A stretch of 47,210 bases of DNA, from assembly GCA_002726275.1 (NCBI GenBank), contig PBSO01000018.1:1-47210 (forward strand). The letters run 5' to 3'. Below are positions 1-8,709 of this stretch, in pieces. The DNA comes from Methanobacteriota archaeon. GTDB taxonomy: Archaea; Thermoplasmatota; Poseidoniia; Poseidoniales; Thalassarchaeaceae. Made by a program: the position numbers and the translations under genes. Position 1 is the first letter of the stretch. Each line of letters begins with the position of its first letter. The notes below the pieces were generated by a model. It was not told where the DNA came from, made no database searches, and worked only from the letters and a program-made list of their open reading frames with translations.

Positions 1-774
1 CTTCTTGATGTTCTTTCCGAAGGCCTCGCAAATCTCGCTCATCAGCTTCTCCCCTCCGACGTCACGCATCTTGCCGTCGCTGAAATTGACATGCATCCCT
101 GAGCCGTTCCAATCGGTGGCGCCCAATGGCTTGGGGTGCCACTCTATCGCGAGGCCATACTTCTCCGCGTTCCTCTCTGCCAGGTAGCGAGAGACCCAAA
201 TCTGGTCACCTGCATCCTTGGCTCCCTTCGCGAAAATCTGGTACTCCCACTGACCCACAGCCACCTCTGCGTTGATTCCCTCAACGTTGAGGCCTGCCTC
301 GAGGCACATGTCCAAGTGAGCCTCGATGATGTCCCTGCCGAATGTGTTCATCGCGCCCACCGAGCAGTAGAACTGCCCCTGGGGGGTCTGGTCCCGGGGG
401 AATCCGTACGGGAGGTCTGACTCCGGGTCCCAGAGGAAGTACTCCTGCTCGTACCCAAACCAGAAGTCGTCGTCGTCTCCTTCGATGGTGGCCCTTCCGT
501 TTGATGCGTGAGGGGTGCCATCCGCATTCAGGACCTCGCACATTACCAGATACCCGCTAATTCGGTCTGGGTCTGGGTAGATTGCTACCGGCTTGAGGAG
601 GCAATCGGAGTCGCCCCCCTCTGCCTGTTGTGTGGAGGACCCATCGAAGGACCACATTGGGCACTCTGCCACTGTGCCGCCGAAGTCGGATCTAATCATC
701 GTCTTGCTTCTCATGCTCTGTGTCGGCTCGTATCCATCTAGCCAGATGTATTCCAGTTTAGACTTGGTCGTCAT
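1..774 (-). CDS. glnA: Glutamine synthetase, GSII (beta-grasp, eukaryote-like) type, 5' part; 3' end outside window
   Basis: Glutamine synthetase joins ammonia to glutamate using ATP, the entry point for nitrogen assimilation in the cytoplasm. I translated 258 codons; the gene runs off the left edge in frame. Visible motifs are WSFDGSSTQQAEG (about residues 41-53), FGYEQEYFL (106-114, ATP/metal-binding glutamates), GQWEYQIF (174-181) and NGSGMHVNFS (223-232). This order and wording fit the GSII group (eukaryotes and some bacteria and archaea) better than the longer GSI that most archaea carry. The ATG at 774 is the natural start. A TATA-like element centred 27 nt upstream suggests a leaderless mRNA. 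It is divergent from the MFS gene across an AT-rich spacer. The family is clear; the GSII subtype is read from motifs only. Confidence 0.9.
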   Translation of the reverse strand, partial: MTTKSKLEYIWLDGYEPTQSMRSKTMIRSDFGGTVAECPMWSFDGSSTQQAEGGDSDCLLKPVAIYPDPDRISGYLVMCEVLNADGTPHASNGRATIEGDDDDFWFGYEQEYFLWDPESDLPYGFPRDQTPQGQFYCSVGAMNTFGRDIIEAHLDMCLEAGLNVEGINAEVAVGQWEYQIFAKGAKDAGDQIWVSRYLAERNAEKYGLAIEWHPKPLGATDWNGSGMHVNFSDGKMRDVGGEKLMSEICEAFGKNIKK

Positions 775-1024
775 AAGGGCAGTCCAATATCACGCGGTTT
801 ATTATGTGAATGTATGAACAGTCAATGTCTGTTATTCTAATATTAATTACACTATTTTCATAAAATACTGAACATATGAATTATTATTACTAAATTTCTT
901 AATACAAACTAATCACTGATTTGGCAATATTCCCGACTGGGGCTCAAATGTTCAATTTGCAAAGGGCGGACGAGTCCCGATATTGCCAAGGCAGGTTGAT
1001 AGCCGGAGAGCGCCGGATTGATGC
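775..1024. other. AT-rich divergent intergenic region with a separated 10-bp inverted repeat
   Basis: This 250-bp spacer separates the divergent glutamine synthetase and MFS genes. Positions 815-915 are markedly AT-rich compared with the flanking genes. TTGGCAATAT at 921-930 is repeated in perfect inverted form, ATATTGCCAA, at 980-989. The arms could pair around a loop of about 50 nt or serve as paired operator half-sites. I see no open reading frame that looks real here. Confidence 0.5.
798..804 (-). promoter_or_regulatory. TATA box (box A) for the glutamine synthetase gene
   Basis: On the minus strand this reads TAATAAA and is centred 27 nt before the ATG at 774. That is the archaeal TATA-to-TSS distance, so transcription would begin at or next to the start codon, giving a leaderless mRNA. 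The same spacing recurs at oppA, the eL41 gene and the Notum-like lipoprotein. Position is inferred from sequence only. Confidence 0.5.
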
Positions 1025-2272
1025 ATGGGCATGAGAGAGGTCTGGGATCAGCGCGATTTCAGGCGTTTCATAATCGGCAATGGAGTCAACATGCTTGGAG
1101 GCTCGATTTTCATAATCGGCATGGGCTGGACCGTTGCGCAGAGCGGGGGGCCCAAGGCGTACGGTCTGATTTTCACCGCATATTTTCTAGGGCACCTCCC
1201 CCTTCTCCTGTATGGAGGGGCAGTGGTAGACAGACTCCCTCGCAGAACCGTCGCCCTTGTGGCGGACCTATGCCAGTTCGTCCTCGTCACGATTGCAATA
1301 GTAGGCCTGGTAGCAGGGTTGAACGAGTTCGCCACACTCCTGGTCATCACATTCCTAACAGGGGGCGCGGGTGCTTTCTCCATACCGGCAGTAGGGGCCC
1401 TTGTTCCGGACCTTGTGGCCGAAGAAGACCTGCCGCAGGCCAACGCCATGAGGGGGATGGCGATGACTGCGGCTTGGATGCTGGGGCCTTTGATAGGCGG
1501 TGTCATAGTTGGCAATTGGGGAATCGAGCTGTGCCTGTTTGTCGATGCTTTGACCTTCCTAGTCAGTGCTGCGATACTCTGGACCCTGCCTGAGATCCCC
1601 GTGGACAGGGATGACGATGATTCGAGCCTGAGGGATGAGGTTACGGAGGCCTGGGCATTTGTGAAAACGCAGCCATGGCTTTTCGCAGGGATAGTGATGT
1701 TCATGATTTGGCACATAGGCGACTCGGCTATCGAGATAGGAATCCCGTTCATCATCGAGAACAAGGGACTCGGTGCGACTGAATTCGGGTTCTTCGGTGC
1801 CCTAGGGGCCGCGGGAGCGATGGCTGGCTCGGCCATAGGTGGGATTTGGCCGATTCCGAAGGAACACCGTGGAATGGTCTTCTATATCTTCATCGGAGGG
1901 ATAGCTTGGTGCATGCTCATGTGGGCCATGCCGATCCCATTCTGGGCGATACTCGTATTCGTCTTCCTGGAGGGGATTCTGGGCGGGACGCTTGGCGTCA
2001 TCTGGAGGACCACGATGTCAGACAGCGTCGATCAGCACCTGAGGGGCAGGGTGAACTCGCTCGATGCAATTGGCTCCCTGATATTCATCCCCCTCTCTCC
2101 ACTCCTCGGGGGGTGGATGATTGAGACGACCAACGTCCTCACCACTTACTCCCTGGCTGTCGGATTCATGATTCTGACAACCACCTCCGGATTGGTCGTT
2201 CCATCATTCAGGAGGTTCGAGAGGACGGACAGCGAGCTGTTCCCAATCTCACCTGCTACTCAAGATTCGTGA
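1025..2272 (+). CDS. MFS transporter, DHA3 (EntS/MefA-like) exporter family
   Basis: A 415-residue protein with about 12 hydrophobic segments, the normal length for the major facilitator superfamily. It probably sits in the cytoplasmic membrane and exports small molecules by cation antiport. The loop after the second helix carries VVDRLPRRTVALVAD, the basic motif A equivalent of MFS_3/DHA3 drug and siderophore exporters. A second basic loop (LRGRVNSLDAIGS) precedes the last helices. ATG at 1025 or 1031 are both possible starts; a weak TTGATAG element lies about 27 nt before 1025. Its last 17 bp overlap the convergent small membrane protein. Substrate cannot be told; membership of the superfamily is clear. 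Confidence 0.85.
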   Translation: MGMREVWDQRDFRRFIIGNGVNMLGGSIFIIGMGWTVAQSGGPKAYGLIFTAYFLGHLPLLLYGGAVVDRLPRRTVALVADLCQFVLVTIAIVGLVAGLNEFATLLVITFLTGGAGAFSIPAVGALVPDLVAEEDLPQANAMRGMAMTAAWMLGPLIGGVIVGNWGIELCLFVDALTFLVSAAILWTLPEIPVDRDDDDSSLRDEVTEAWAFVKTQPWLFAGIVMFMIWHIGDSAIEIGIPFIIENKGLGATEFGFFGALGAAGAMAGSAIGGIWPIPKEHRGMVFYIFIGGIAWCMLMWAMPIPFWAILVFVFLEGILGGTLGVIWRTTMSDSVDQHLRGRVNSLDAIGSLIFIPLSPLLGGWMIETTNVLTTYSLAVGFMILTTTSGLVVPSFRRFERTDSELFPISPATQDS

Positions 2273-2687
2273 TATCAACAGAGAAGAACCTGTCATAGAG
2301 TGCCATCTGCAGTTTGACCGCTAATGCGAGAACGAGGAAGAATGCCGCCCATGCTGAGGCCGTCCTACCTAGGTACACTATGATCTCCGTGAGGATGAGG
2401 CCATCGAAGAGCATGCACGCAGAGACGTAAACCACCCTGCCGATGGTGATCGCCAGGCTCTCTCCTTCTTGGGCCAGAATCTTCTGGGCCCTGTCATGTC
2501 TCCTCTGGTCGGCAGCCGCCTTGATCCTCTCGAGGGCACGCTGCCTCTGCTCCCCACGGGAAAGGAACGCCTCGTTCTCTGTGAAATCGTGAGCTCCGCC
2601 CTCCGAAGCACTAGGTGCCATGATCGCCTGATGCGGTTTCATTACATCAGACCTACGCTGGCCCGAGGCAAAGGGGGGCCCTCTCAA
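2256..2687 (-). CDS. Small membrane protein with two predicted helices, last gene of the opp operon
   Basis: I do not recognise this protein. It is up to 143 residues. The N-terminal half is charged and probably helical or coiled (an Arg/Gln/Ala/Lys-rich stretch such as RQRALERIKAAADQRRHDRA). It is followed by two hydrophobic segments around residues 83-105 and 110-130. The TTG at 2687 overlaps the oppF stop as TTGA, exactly as oppF overlaps oppD, which argues for translational coupling and membership of the operon. An ATG at 2642 (MKPHQAIM) is an alternative start. Context suggests an accessory membrane subunit of the peptide transporter, but that is inference. The 3' end overlaps the convergent MFS gene by 17 bp. 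Confidence 0.6.
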   Translation of the reverse strand: MRGPPFASGQRRSDVMKPHQAIMAPSASEGGAHDFTENEAFLSRGEQRQRALERIKAAADQRRHDRAQKILAQEGESLAITIGRVVYVSACMLFDGLILTEIIVYLGRTASAWAAFFLVLALAVKLQMALYDRFFSVDITNLE

Positions 2688-3673
2688 TTGCTAACATTAG
2701 TACAGCATGGACACGGCTGAACCCAATGCCCAGGGGAAATCTCCCTCAGGGACAGATCCATTTCCACACTTAGCTCCCAATTAGGATGCTCAACACGGTG
2801 GCCGAATGCACAGCCCGGTGGAGGGTCGACCGGGGAGGGGACATCGCCCTCGACAGTGGCATTGTTGCTGGGGCCCGTCGGATCCATCCTGGGGATAGCG
2901 GAGATTAGTGCCTTAGTATATGCGTGAACTGGATTCTTGTATATCTCATCGGCATCGGCGAGTTCCACTATCTTACCAAGGTACATCACTGCAACCCTGT
3001 CAGAGATGTGGCGGACGACTGCGAGGTCGTGCGTGATGAAGACGAAGGTCAGGTTTCTCTCCTTCTGCAACTGGGCCAGGAGGTTTAGGACCTGTGCTTG
3101 AACCGATACATCGAGAGCGCTTGTGGGCTCATCAAGGAGTATGAATTCTGGATCCAGGGAAAGGGCCCTTGCGATTGCTATCCTCTGCTTCTGGCCACCA
3201 GAGAACTCATGAGGGTAGCGATTCATGTGCACGCTTTCCAGCCCCACTGACTCTAGGAGATCAGATACACGGGATGTGATTTCAGAATCATCTAATTTCG
3301 TATTAACATGTAGTGGTTCCCCGACGATCGACTTCACGGACATCCGCGGGTTCATCGAGCCACCGGGGTCCTGGAAAACGATCTGCATTTTCTTACGTAT
3401 TTCCTGCCTCTCTATCTCATTAATTGGGGCTCCATCATAGATTATCTCGCCATCGGTAATGGGAATCAGGCCCAGAAGGAGGCGACCAAGGGTTGTCTTG
3501 CCACAGCCGGATTCCCCAACCACGCCAAGTGTCTCCCCCTTTCTGACTTCAAGCGAGACCCCATCTACGGCCCTAACATAACTCTTGACAGTGGAAAGAA
3601 GTCCACCCTTGATTGGGAACCACTTCTTCAGATTACGAATCTCCAACAGGGTGGGATATTGAGCATCTGTCAA
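2684..3673 (-). CDS. oppF: Oligopeptide/dipeptide ABC transporter ATP-binding protein OppF/DppF
   Basis: This is the second ATPase of the peptide importer, energising OppB/OppC on the cytoplasmic face. Its 329 residues match the family. It has Walker A GESGCGKT (53-60), the Q-loop in [10 protein letters not shown], signature FSGGQKQR (about 157-164), Walker [12 protein letters not shown] (about 178-188) and the switch histidine in FITHDLAVV. The C-terminal OppD/F extension carries PPGCAF and a final PCPCC cluster. It appears to start with TTG at 3673, overlapping the oppD stop as TTGA; no better start exists before Walker A. Unlike OppD it has no extra insertion. The assignment as the OppF member is from gene order and the [10 protein letters not shown] region. 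Confidence 0.93.
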   Translation of the reverse strand: MTDAQYPTLLEIRNLKKWFPIKGGLLSTVKSYVRAVDGVSLEVRKGETLGVVGESGCGKTTLGRLLLGLIPITDGEIIYDGAPINEIERQEIRKKMQIVFQDPGGSMNPRMSVKSIVGEPLHVNTKLDDSEITSRVSDLLESVGLESVHMNRYPHEFSGGQKQRIAIARALSLDPEFILLDEPTSALDVSVQAQVLNLLAQLQKERNLTFVFITHDLAVVRHISDRVAVMYLGKIVELADADEIYKNPVHAYTKALISAIPRMDPTGPSNNATVEGDVPSPVDPPPGCAFGHRVEHPNWELSVEMDLSLREISPGHWVQPCPCCTNVSN

Positions 3674-4908
3674 TTAACCACCTCCCCGGGAAGTTCGTGA
3701 TCGGTCACGCATAAGGGGCAGTTCTCGACCCAGTGACCGGGAGAGATTTCCTTTATTTCGGGCTTGACTGAGAGAGTTTCGCCGGTCCTACCCATCCTCT
3801 GGCAGAACCTGCATCCCGGAACATAGTCAGACGGGGCCGCAACTTGTCCTGGAATCGTGGAGAGCTCTGACTTGGGAACAGAGTCGAGCCGTGGGCTACT
3901 ATCCATTAGCCCCTTGGTGTAAGCATGACTGGGATTGGCGAATATATCCTCCACTGATGCCTGCTCGACCACCCTTCCCGCATACATAACGCCGACACGG
4001 TCGCACATTTCGGCAACCAATCCTATGTCGTGAGTGATCAGCAGGATTGCCGTGCCCTTGCTATCCCGGAGTTCTTTCATCAGTTCAACTATCTGAGCTT
4101 GGATTGTTACGTCAAGAGCCGTTGTTGGCTCATCGGCAATTAGTAGGCGTGGCTCACAAGCCATCATCATGGCGATCATTACCCTCTGCCTCATACCTCC
4201 GGAAAGTTCGTGGGGGTACATCTTCGCTACCGCAGATGGATTCGGTATCTTGACATCATTGAGCCTGTCCACTATCACCTCGACGTGTTTTTCATCTAGT
4301 GTATTCATCGAAGAAAGGACCCATGAGAAAACCAAGAATACCATCAGGAATGATGAGAATATTATGCTCGTCTTGATGAGCGTTACCATCAATACTGCAA
4401 ATGATAACGCTAGAATGTCATTTCCCGATAAAGACGCCTTAAAGTGATCAAAACCGCCTGTGAACCTAGAAATAAATCTAGAAAATGTAGACCTCATCCC
4501 CCTATACAGCCTCTCCACCGAGGTGCTTCCCTCGGGAGGAAGTTTACCATGCAGGCTCATGACCTCGTGAATCTGCTTCTCGACTGTGTAAAGAGGGTTC
4601 AGGGCCGTCATTGGCTCTTGGAAAATCATGCTAATTTCGTTGCCCCTTAGCTCCCTCATCCTCTCTTCTGATGCATCAAGTAGCTCCTCGCCCTCAAATC
4701 TCACAGAGCCCGAGTCGATAACCCCCGTAGTGAGGCCGATCACAGTAAGGGATGTGACTGACTTTCCAGAGGCTGATTCGCCGACCAGTCCGAAAATCTC
4801 CCCTCGGTCGATTCCGAATGAGACGGAGTCCAGCGCTCTGACATCCCCATAGTCGGTTGGGAAGTGAAGCTTCAAGTCGGATATAGAAAGGAACTTTTCG
4901 TCACTCAT
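3670..4908 (-). CDS. oppD: Oligopeptide/dipeptide ABC transporter ATP-binding protein OppD/DppD with an inserted hydrophobic hairpin
   Basis: First ATPase of the peptide importer, 412 residues against about 330 usual. It has Walker A GESASGKS (43-50), Q-loop FQEPMTALNP (96-105), signature LSGGMRQR (215-222), Walker B LLIADEPTTALD and switch THDIGLVAE. The C-terminal zone carries CRFCQRM and ENCPLC cysteines. Between Q-loop and signature, where the helical subdomain lies, about 70 residues are added (118-190). They contain two very hydrophobic stretches (about 155-188) ending in FLVFSWVLSS. The insert DNA (4339-4557) looks AT-richer than its flanks. The start at 4908 overlaps the oppC stop as ATGA; the open frame upstream to 5172 is a shadow of oppC. 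Reading frame is intact and all catalytic motifs are kept, so it should be functional. Confidence 0.92.
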   Translation of the reverse strand: MSDEKFLSISDLKLHFPTDYGDVRALDSVSFGIDRGEIFGLVGESASGKSVTSLTVIGLTTGVIDSGSVRFEGEELLDASEERMRELRGNEISMIFQEPMTALNPLYTVEKQIHEVMSLHGKLPPEGSTSVERLYRGMRSTFSRFISRFTGGFDHFKASLSGNDILALSFAVLMVTLIKTSIIFSSFLMVFLVFSWVLSSMNTLDEKHVEVIVDRLNDVKIPNPSAVAKMYPHELSGGMRQRVMIAMMMACEPRLLIADEPTTALDVTIQAQIVELMKELRDSKGTAILLITHDIGLVAEMCDRVGVMYAGRVVEQASVEDIFANPSHAYTKGLMDSSPRLDSVPKSELSTIPGQVAAPSDYVPGCRFCQRMGRTGETLSVKPEIKEISPGHWVENCPLCVTDHELPGEVVN

Positions 4909-7205
4909 GACTTTGACCTCCTTTGCCTTGGATCCATGACGTCCCTCAGACCATCGCCAAGCAAGTTGAATCCGAGAGTGGTGGTTAAGATGGCCAGACC
5001 GGGGAATGTTACCATCCACCAGTGTGTCGGGAAGAAAGACCTGCCATCGGATATCATCTTCCCCCATTCGGCCGAGTTGGCCTCTGCGCCCAAACCAATG
5101 AAGGAAAGCCCGGATGCTGTGAGGATTGTTCCACCCACATCCAGTGAAACTGCGACGATCATTGGGGCCCAAGCATTGGGTAGGACGTGCCTGAATAGAA
5201 CTCTGAAGTCACTAGCACCGACACTCTTGGCGGCTTCAATGTAGGTATGTTCCTTCACTGAGAGGACCTGTCCCCTGATTAGTCTAGAATACCCTGGCCA
5301 GCCAGTGAAAACTAGTGCTATCATAATCTTCTCTAACCTATCCAACTTGACCTCCTCAAATCCGATTGCACCCAGGTCGTTTATGTCATTCATGGCCGTC
5401 ACCACGGCCATTGCCAGAATCAGCCCCGGTACTGCGAAGAAAATATCGGCTATCCTCATAATGATCTCATCGACCCTTCCTCCAAAGTATCCGCTAATGC
5501 CCCCAATGACCAAACCTAGGAAACAGGTGGTGAGTGCGACTGTGAAGCCGACCCTGAGGGACTTCCTTGACCCATAGAGGATCTTACTCATCATGTCGCT
5601 ACCGGTGTGAGTGGTTCCCATCGGGCACAATTGGTATTCCTCGGGAAAGAGCCAGAAGTCATATTTGTAGAAGTCTGGACATCCATTGTCATTGATTCCA
5701 GCATCGGCGAGAACCCCTTCCTCATCATACAGATAGAGATTGTAATCTGAACCGGACTCTACATTGAGGAATGCGCTAAGTGTTGCGTTGGCAGGGATTT
5801 TCACTGAATACCACTCGTCATCCTCGAAGGGCGAGGGGGATGCGGGCAAAGCGGAAAACGATGGTGCCTCTGACATCTCAGATATCGATAGGTCCAGGTT
5901 GAACTCGGTGGATTCAGAATTGGTGACTAGGATGCTTTCGTCCCACGGGCCCGGGTGGGCTTCAGGATATTCGAAGGGGGATGCGAAGACATAGCTCCAT
6001 TGACCGGATTCTTCGTCAATTGAAAACATTCCATGAGATGCAACCAATTCACCATCTATGCATCCTTGGCACCCCCATCCTGACGATTGATCGCCGAACG
6101 GCTTCACCGACTCGATGACCATCACCAGGTTCGACTGGTCCCAACCTGCATCGTGGTGGACCCTCAGGCTGACAGTGGTCCCCGCCCTGTTTGTTAGCCC
6201 GTCCTGTATGCCGTCATTGTCCTGATCATAGATGTCTGTAAGGGGGTTGTTGTCCGAGACTTCATCATAGTCAAGGAGCCCGTCTGAGTCATCATCGAGA
6301 TCGAGGTAGTCTGGACCGCAGAACATTCCAGACGTATTGTCGAACCAGGATTCCTCGTCACATGTTGAGTTCCAGTCATTATCGAAATCCGAGGGAGACT
6401 GGTCGGCGAAGTCGATAATGCCATCATTGTCGTCATCTTGGTCCAGTAGATTTAGGACGAAGTCGCCGTCATTGTCCTGATCGCCATTCGCCGTCTGGAC
6501 GTCGAGTTGTAGTTTCTGATCGGCATCCGAGGGGCTGGAGGTTACAGTGTCCTCCTTGGGACCACTGAATGGGGGGAGTTTCTTGAATGTGTACAGATTC
6601 AATGTCTCCCCTGTCTCTGGATCATCCCTGTAGATGGGCCATACCTCCTGGCCCGTTATGCTGGACTCCTGTTCCTGCTGTGCGATGGAGTCGGCATAGA
6701 GGGAGAAGTCGATCACTAGGACCACCATCAGGAGTCCGATTATGGAGAGTGCGCTCCTCCTGAAGCCCCTCCAGCTGTCCTTGAGTGTCTGGGCCGAGCT
6801 AGAGAACCTAACCGAGAGTTCATCGTACTTGGGGATCGAGGGAGTAAGAACATCCCATACCCTCTCGGCAATCCTTGCCCTCTCCGGGATGATCAGTGAT
6901 AGAATCAGAATAGTTGTCAGGGTTAGCGCCATCCCCTTTCTGAAATGATATAGTGCGATTACAGCGACTAAGGTGACGAGGATCTTCAGTAGGTCTCGGA
7001 GGGTTAATTCCCTTACTGCCTGAACAAATAGGTAGATCAGTCCGAAGATGGCGAATGCAGCTGACGAGAAGGCGAAGAAGTACAGTAGGAGCCACAATAG
7101 TGAGCGCAATGAGAATCCAGGGGATCCCACAAGGATGTCGAGTAAGATGGTTCCAGCAATAAAGGCCAATATGGCCAGAATTATCTTTAGGTCCCTAGAA
7201 GCCAT
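4905..7205 (-). CDS. oppC: Peptide ABC transporter permease OppC/DppC with N-terminal membrane extension and a large calcium-binding-type ectodomain
   Basis: Inner-membrane permease of the peptide importer, 766 residues where about 300 is normal. Residues 1-120 add about four extra hydrophobic segments. Residues 140-175 (RGFRRSALSIIGLLMVVLVI) match the usual first OppC helix. Residues about 180-525 form a large external insert: DxDxDG repeats such as DQDNDGD and DDDSDGLLD at 241-340, then beta-rich sequence with a late stretch (WYSVKIPANATLSAFLNVES) like PPC-type domains. The standard permease then resumes with MGTTHTGSDMMSKILYGSR (529 onward) and ends with the EAA loop YIEAAKSVGASDFRVLFRHV. 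It starts 3 nt after the oppB stop and overlaps oppD by 4 nt. No frameshift is seen, so the insert is part of one protein. Confidence 0.9.
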   Translation of the reverse strand: MASRDLKIILAILAFIAGTILLDILVGSPGFSLRSLLWLLLYFFAFSSAAFAIFGLIYLFVQAVRELTLRDLLKILVTLVAVIALYHFRKGMALTLTTILILSLIIPERARIAERVWDVLTPSIPKYDELSVRFSSSAQTLKDSWRGFRRSALSIIGLLMVVLVIDFSLYADSIAQQEQESSITGQEVWPIYRDDPETGETLNLYTFKKLPPFSGPKEDTVTSSPSDADQKLQLDVQTANGDQDNDGDFVLNLLDQDDDNDGIIDFADQSPSDFDNDWNSTCDEESWFDNTSGMFCGPDYLDLDDDSDGLLDYDEVSDNNPLTDIYDQDNDGIQDGLTNRAGTTVSLRVHHDAGWDQSNLVMVIESVKPFGDQSSGWGCQGCIDGELVASHGMFSIDEESGQWSYVFASPFEYPEAHPGPWDESILVTNSESTEFNLDLSISEMSEAPSFSALPASPSPFEDDEWYSVKIPANATLSAFLNVESGSDYNLYLYDEEGVLADAGINDNGCPDFYKYDFWLFPEEYQLCPMGTTHTGSDMMSKILYGSRKSLRVGFTVALTTCFLGLVIGGISGYFGGRVDEIIMRIADIFFAVPGLILAMAVVTAMNDINDLGAIGFEEVKLDRLEKIMIALVFTGWPGYSRLIRGQVLSVKEHTYIEAAKSVGASDFRVLFRHVLPNAWAPMIVAVSLDVGGTILTASGLSFIGLGAEANSAEWGKMISDGRSFFPTHWWMVTFPGLAILTTTLGFNLLGDGLRDVMDPRQRRSKS

Positions 7206-7208
7206 GGA

Positions 7209-8633
7209 TCATCCCAACCTGACCCTGGGATCGACCCAAGCATAAGCGATATCGACGACGAGATTCGAGAGAAGGAAAATCACTGAGGTGACCATGGTAA
7301 CTCCCATTATCACGGCGAAGTCTGTGAGCAGGATGGCCCTTATCGCAGCCATCCCCATACCGGGTAAGGCGAAAATCGTCTCAGTCAGTACCGCACCCCC
7401 GAGGACCCCTCCAAGCATGAATCCGAGGATTGTCACTATGGGGATCAATGCGTTCCTGCAAGCGTGCTTGATGATGACTGTGCGCTCATTGAGGCCCTTC
7501 GCCCTAGCAGTCCTCACGTAGTCCTCATTGAGGACCTCCAGGAGGCTTGAGCGCATGTACCTCAGTAGGCCACCAGCGGTTCCCAGAGAGAGGCAGACCA
7601 CAGGTAGTGTGAGGTACTTCAGAGACTGCCAGAAAAGAGCCAATCTGGTCTTTCCCTCAGGAAGGTCCCCGGTTTCAGCCAGGAGCGAGTCGATTGTGTA
7701 AAGCCCGGTCGAGTCGTGGGACGCGATTACCACTGGCCCCATGTCCGTTGGATTTAGCAGAAAGAATGCGGAAAGAGTGAGGGATACGCCAATTATGCCC
7801 ACCGTCGCCTTGTCGCGGGTAGTCTCGGGACTCTTCAAGTTTCCAAGCCTGCCGTCTACCTTCATGTCATATGCGGCCACGGACGCCACTATTGCCATGA
7901 GTAACGATAGGCCCAAATTGCCAATGTCGAACACACCCCCCTGATTGGGGAACTCTGACCCGGGAGGTTTCCTCCCGAATAGCGGCAGGCAGCCGCCCTC
8001 CGTCCCAAACAGTGGATCGCAAATGCCGAACTGTGTGGCGAAGAGGTACTGGAACATCAGTGCCAGCCAGAAAATCGGCAGGCTGACGAATGCGATTGCC
8101 ACGAACCTGCTTATGTGGTCGATAGGGCGGTCCTGGTATACAGCACTCAATGCCCCCAGTAAGATGCCCAGGGGGGCCCCGAAGAGTATGGCCCCGAAGG
8201 ACATCTCCAGAGTTACGGGGACGGCCTGTTCGAGAACGGCCGAGACGGGTTTCTTGTACGAGAGAGAGAATCCAAAATTCCAATCGATCACACCTCCGCT
8301 ACTGTACTCGAGCGAGTTGAAGGAGGAGTCCGCGAAGGCAACGTTGTCGTTGACATCCTCATCGAACCATATGCTCCCGTCCCCGTCGGAGTCGTAGAAC
8401 CCCATGTAGTGGAAGTACTGGTCCATGATCGGGATGTCGTTGCCATCCTCGTCCGTGAAGTGCATCTGGTACTTCAGATCCGCCAGGGTGTCGTCCGGGC
8501 ACTTTAGCCCGCAGTAAGCCCTGGCCGGGTCCGATGGGACGAGGTGTGAAATTGTGAATGTTAGAAGGGAGACGCCTATCAGTACGGGAACGAGGAGGAC
8601 CAACCTCCTGACAATGTATTCCCACAGTTCCAT
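7209..8633 (-). CDS. oppB: Peptide ABC transporter permease OppB/DppB with an EF-hand-like external loop
   Basis: The second membrane subunit of the peptide importer, 474 residues against about 310-340 usual. The N-terminus (YIVRRLVLLVPVLIGVSLLT) and the EAA loop (EDYVRTARAKGLNERTVIIK) are typical. The first external loop contains DSDGDGSIWFDE at residues 81-92, a complete 12-residue EF-hand loop with acids at positions 1, 3, 5 and 12. A second addition between the middle helices (about residues 205-330) includes paired cysteines (ICDPLFGTEGGC) and two extra hydrophobic segments. The ATG at 8633 is preceded by a GGGGGG Shine-Dalgarno-like run that can be folded into a hairpin. It lies 111 nt after oppA. 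Confidence 0.92.
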   Translation of the reverse strand: MELWEYIVRRLVLLVPVLIGVSLLTFTISHLVPSDPARAYCGLKCPDDTLADLKYQMHFTDEDGNDIPIMDQYFHYMGFYDSDGDGSIWFDEDVNDNVAFADSSFNSLEYSSGGVIDWNFGFSLSYKKPVSAVLEQAVPVTLEMSFGAILFGAPLGILLGALSAVYQDRPIDHISRFVAIAFVSLPIFWLALMFQYLFATQFGICDPLFGTEGGCLPLFGRKPPGSEFPNQGGVFDIGNLGLSLLMAIVASVAAYDMKVDGRLGNLKSPETTRDKATVGIIGVSLTLSAFFLLNPTDMGPVVIASHDSTGLYTIDSLLAETGDLPEGKTRLALFWQSLKYLTLPVVCLSLGTAGGLLRYMRSSLLEVLNEDYVRTARAKGLNERTVIIKHACRNALIPIVTILGFMLGGVLGGAVLTETIFALPGMGMAAIRAILLTDFAVIMGVTMVTSVIFLLSNLVVDIAYAWVDPRVRLG

Positions 8634-8636
8634 CTA

Positions 8637-8654
8637 AGCCCCCCTTCTGGGGCT
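8637..8654 (-). promoter_or_regulatory. Hairpin covering the oppB ribosome-binding site
   Basis: AGCCCC at 8637-8642 and GGGGCT at 8649-8654 form a perfect 6-bp stem with a 6-nt loop. On the minus strand the purine-rich half of the stem-loop includes the G-run immediately before the oppB ATG (8633). Folding would therefore hide the ribosome-binding site and could tune OppB level relative to OppA. Role is inferred. Confidence 0.4.
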
Positions 8655-8684
8655 GACTGAACCCCTGTAGTGTTTTGGGCGCGA

Positions 8685-8709
8685 CGGCAGCGGTCTGGGA
8701 CCGCCGCCG
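8685..8709 (-). terminator. GC-rich intercistronic stem-loop between oppA and oppB
   Basis: CGGCAGCGGT (8685-8694) pairs with ACCGCCGCCG (8700-8709) with a single A-C mismatch and a 5-nt loop. It lies 36 nt after the oppA stop, with no long T-run following. It is better seen as an mRNA-stabilising or attenuating hairpin than a true terminator. Abundant binding-protein message followed by lower permease message is common in such operons. Confidence 0.45.

Noticed and set aside
1048-1836. A 262-codon antisense frame inside the MFS gene
   Set aside because: The plus-strand frame has clear MFS motifs and membrane periodicity; the antisense product is a Pro/Ser/Arg-rich shadow.
4909-5172. Long in-frame N-terminal extension of oppD
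   Set aside because: It overlaps the conserved end of oppC and has shadow-like composition; the ATGA overlap at 4908 is the natural start.
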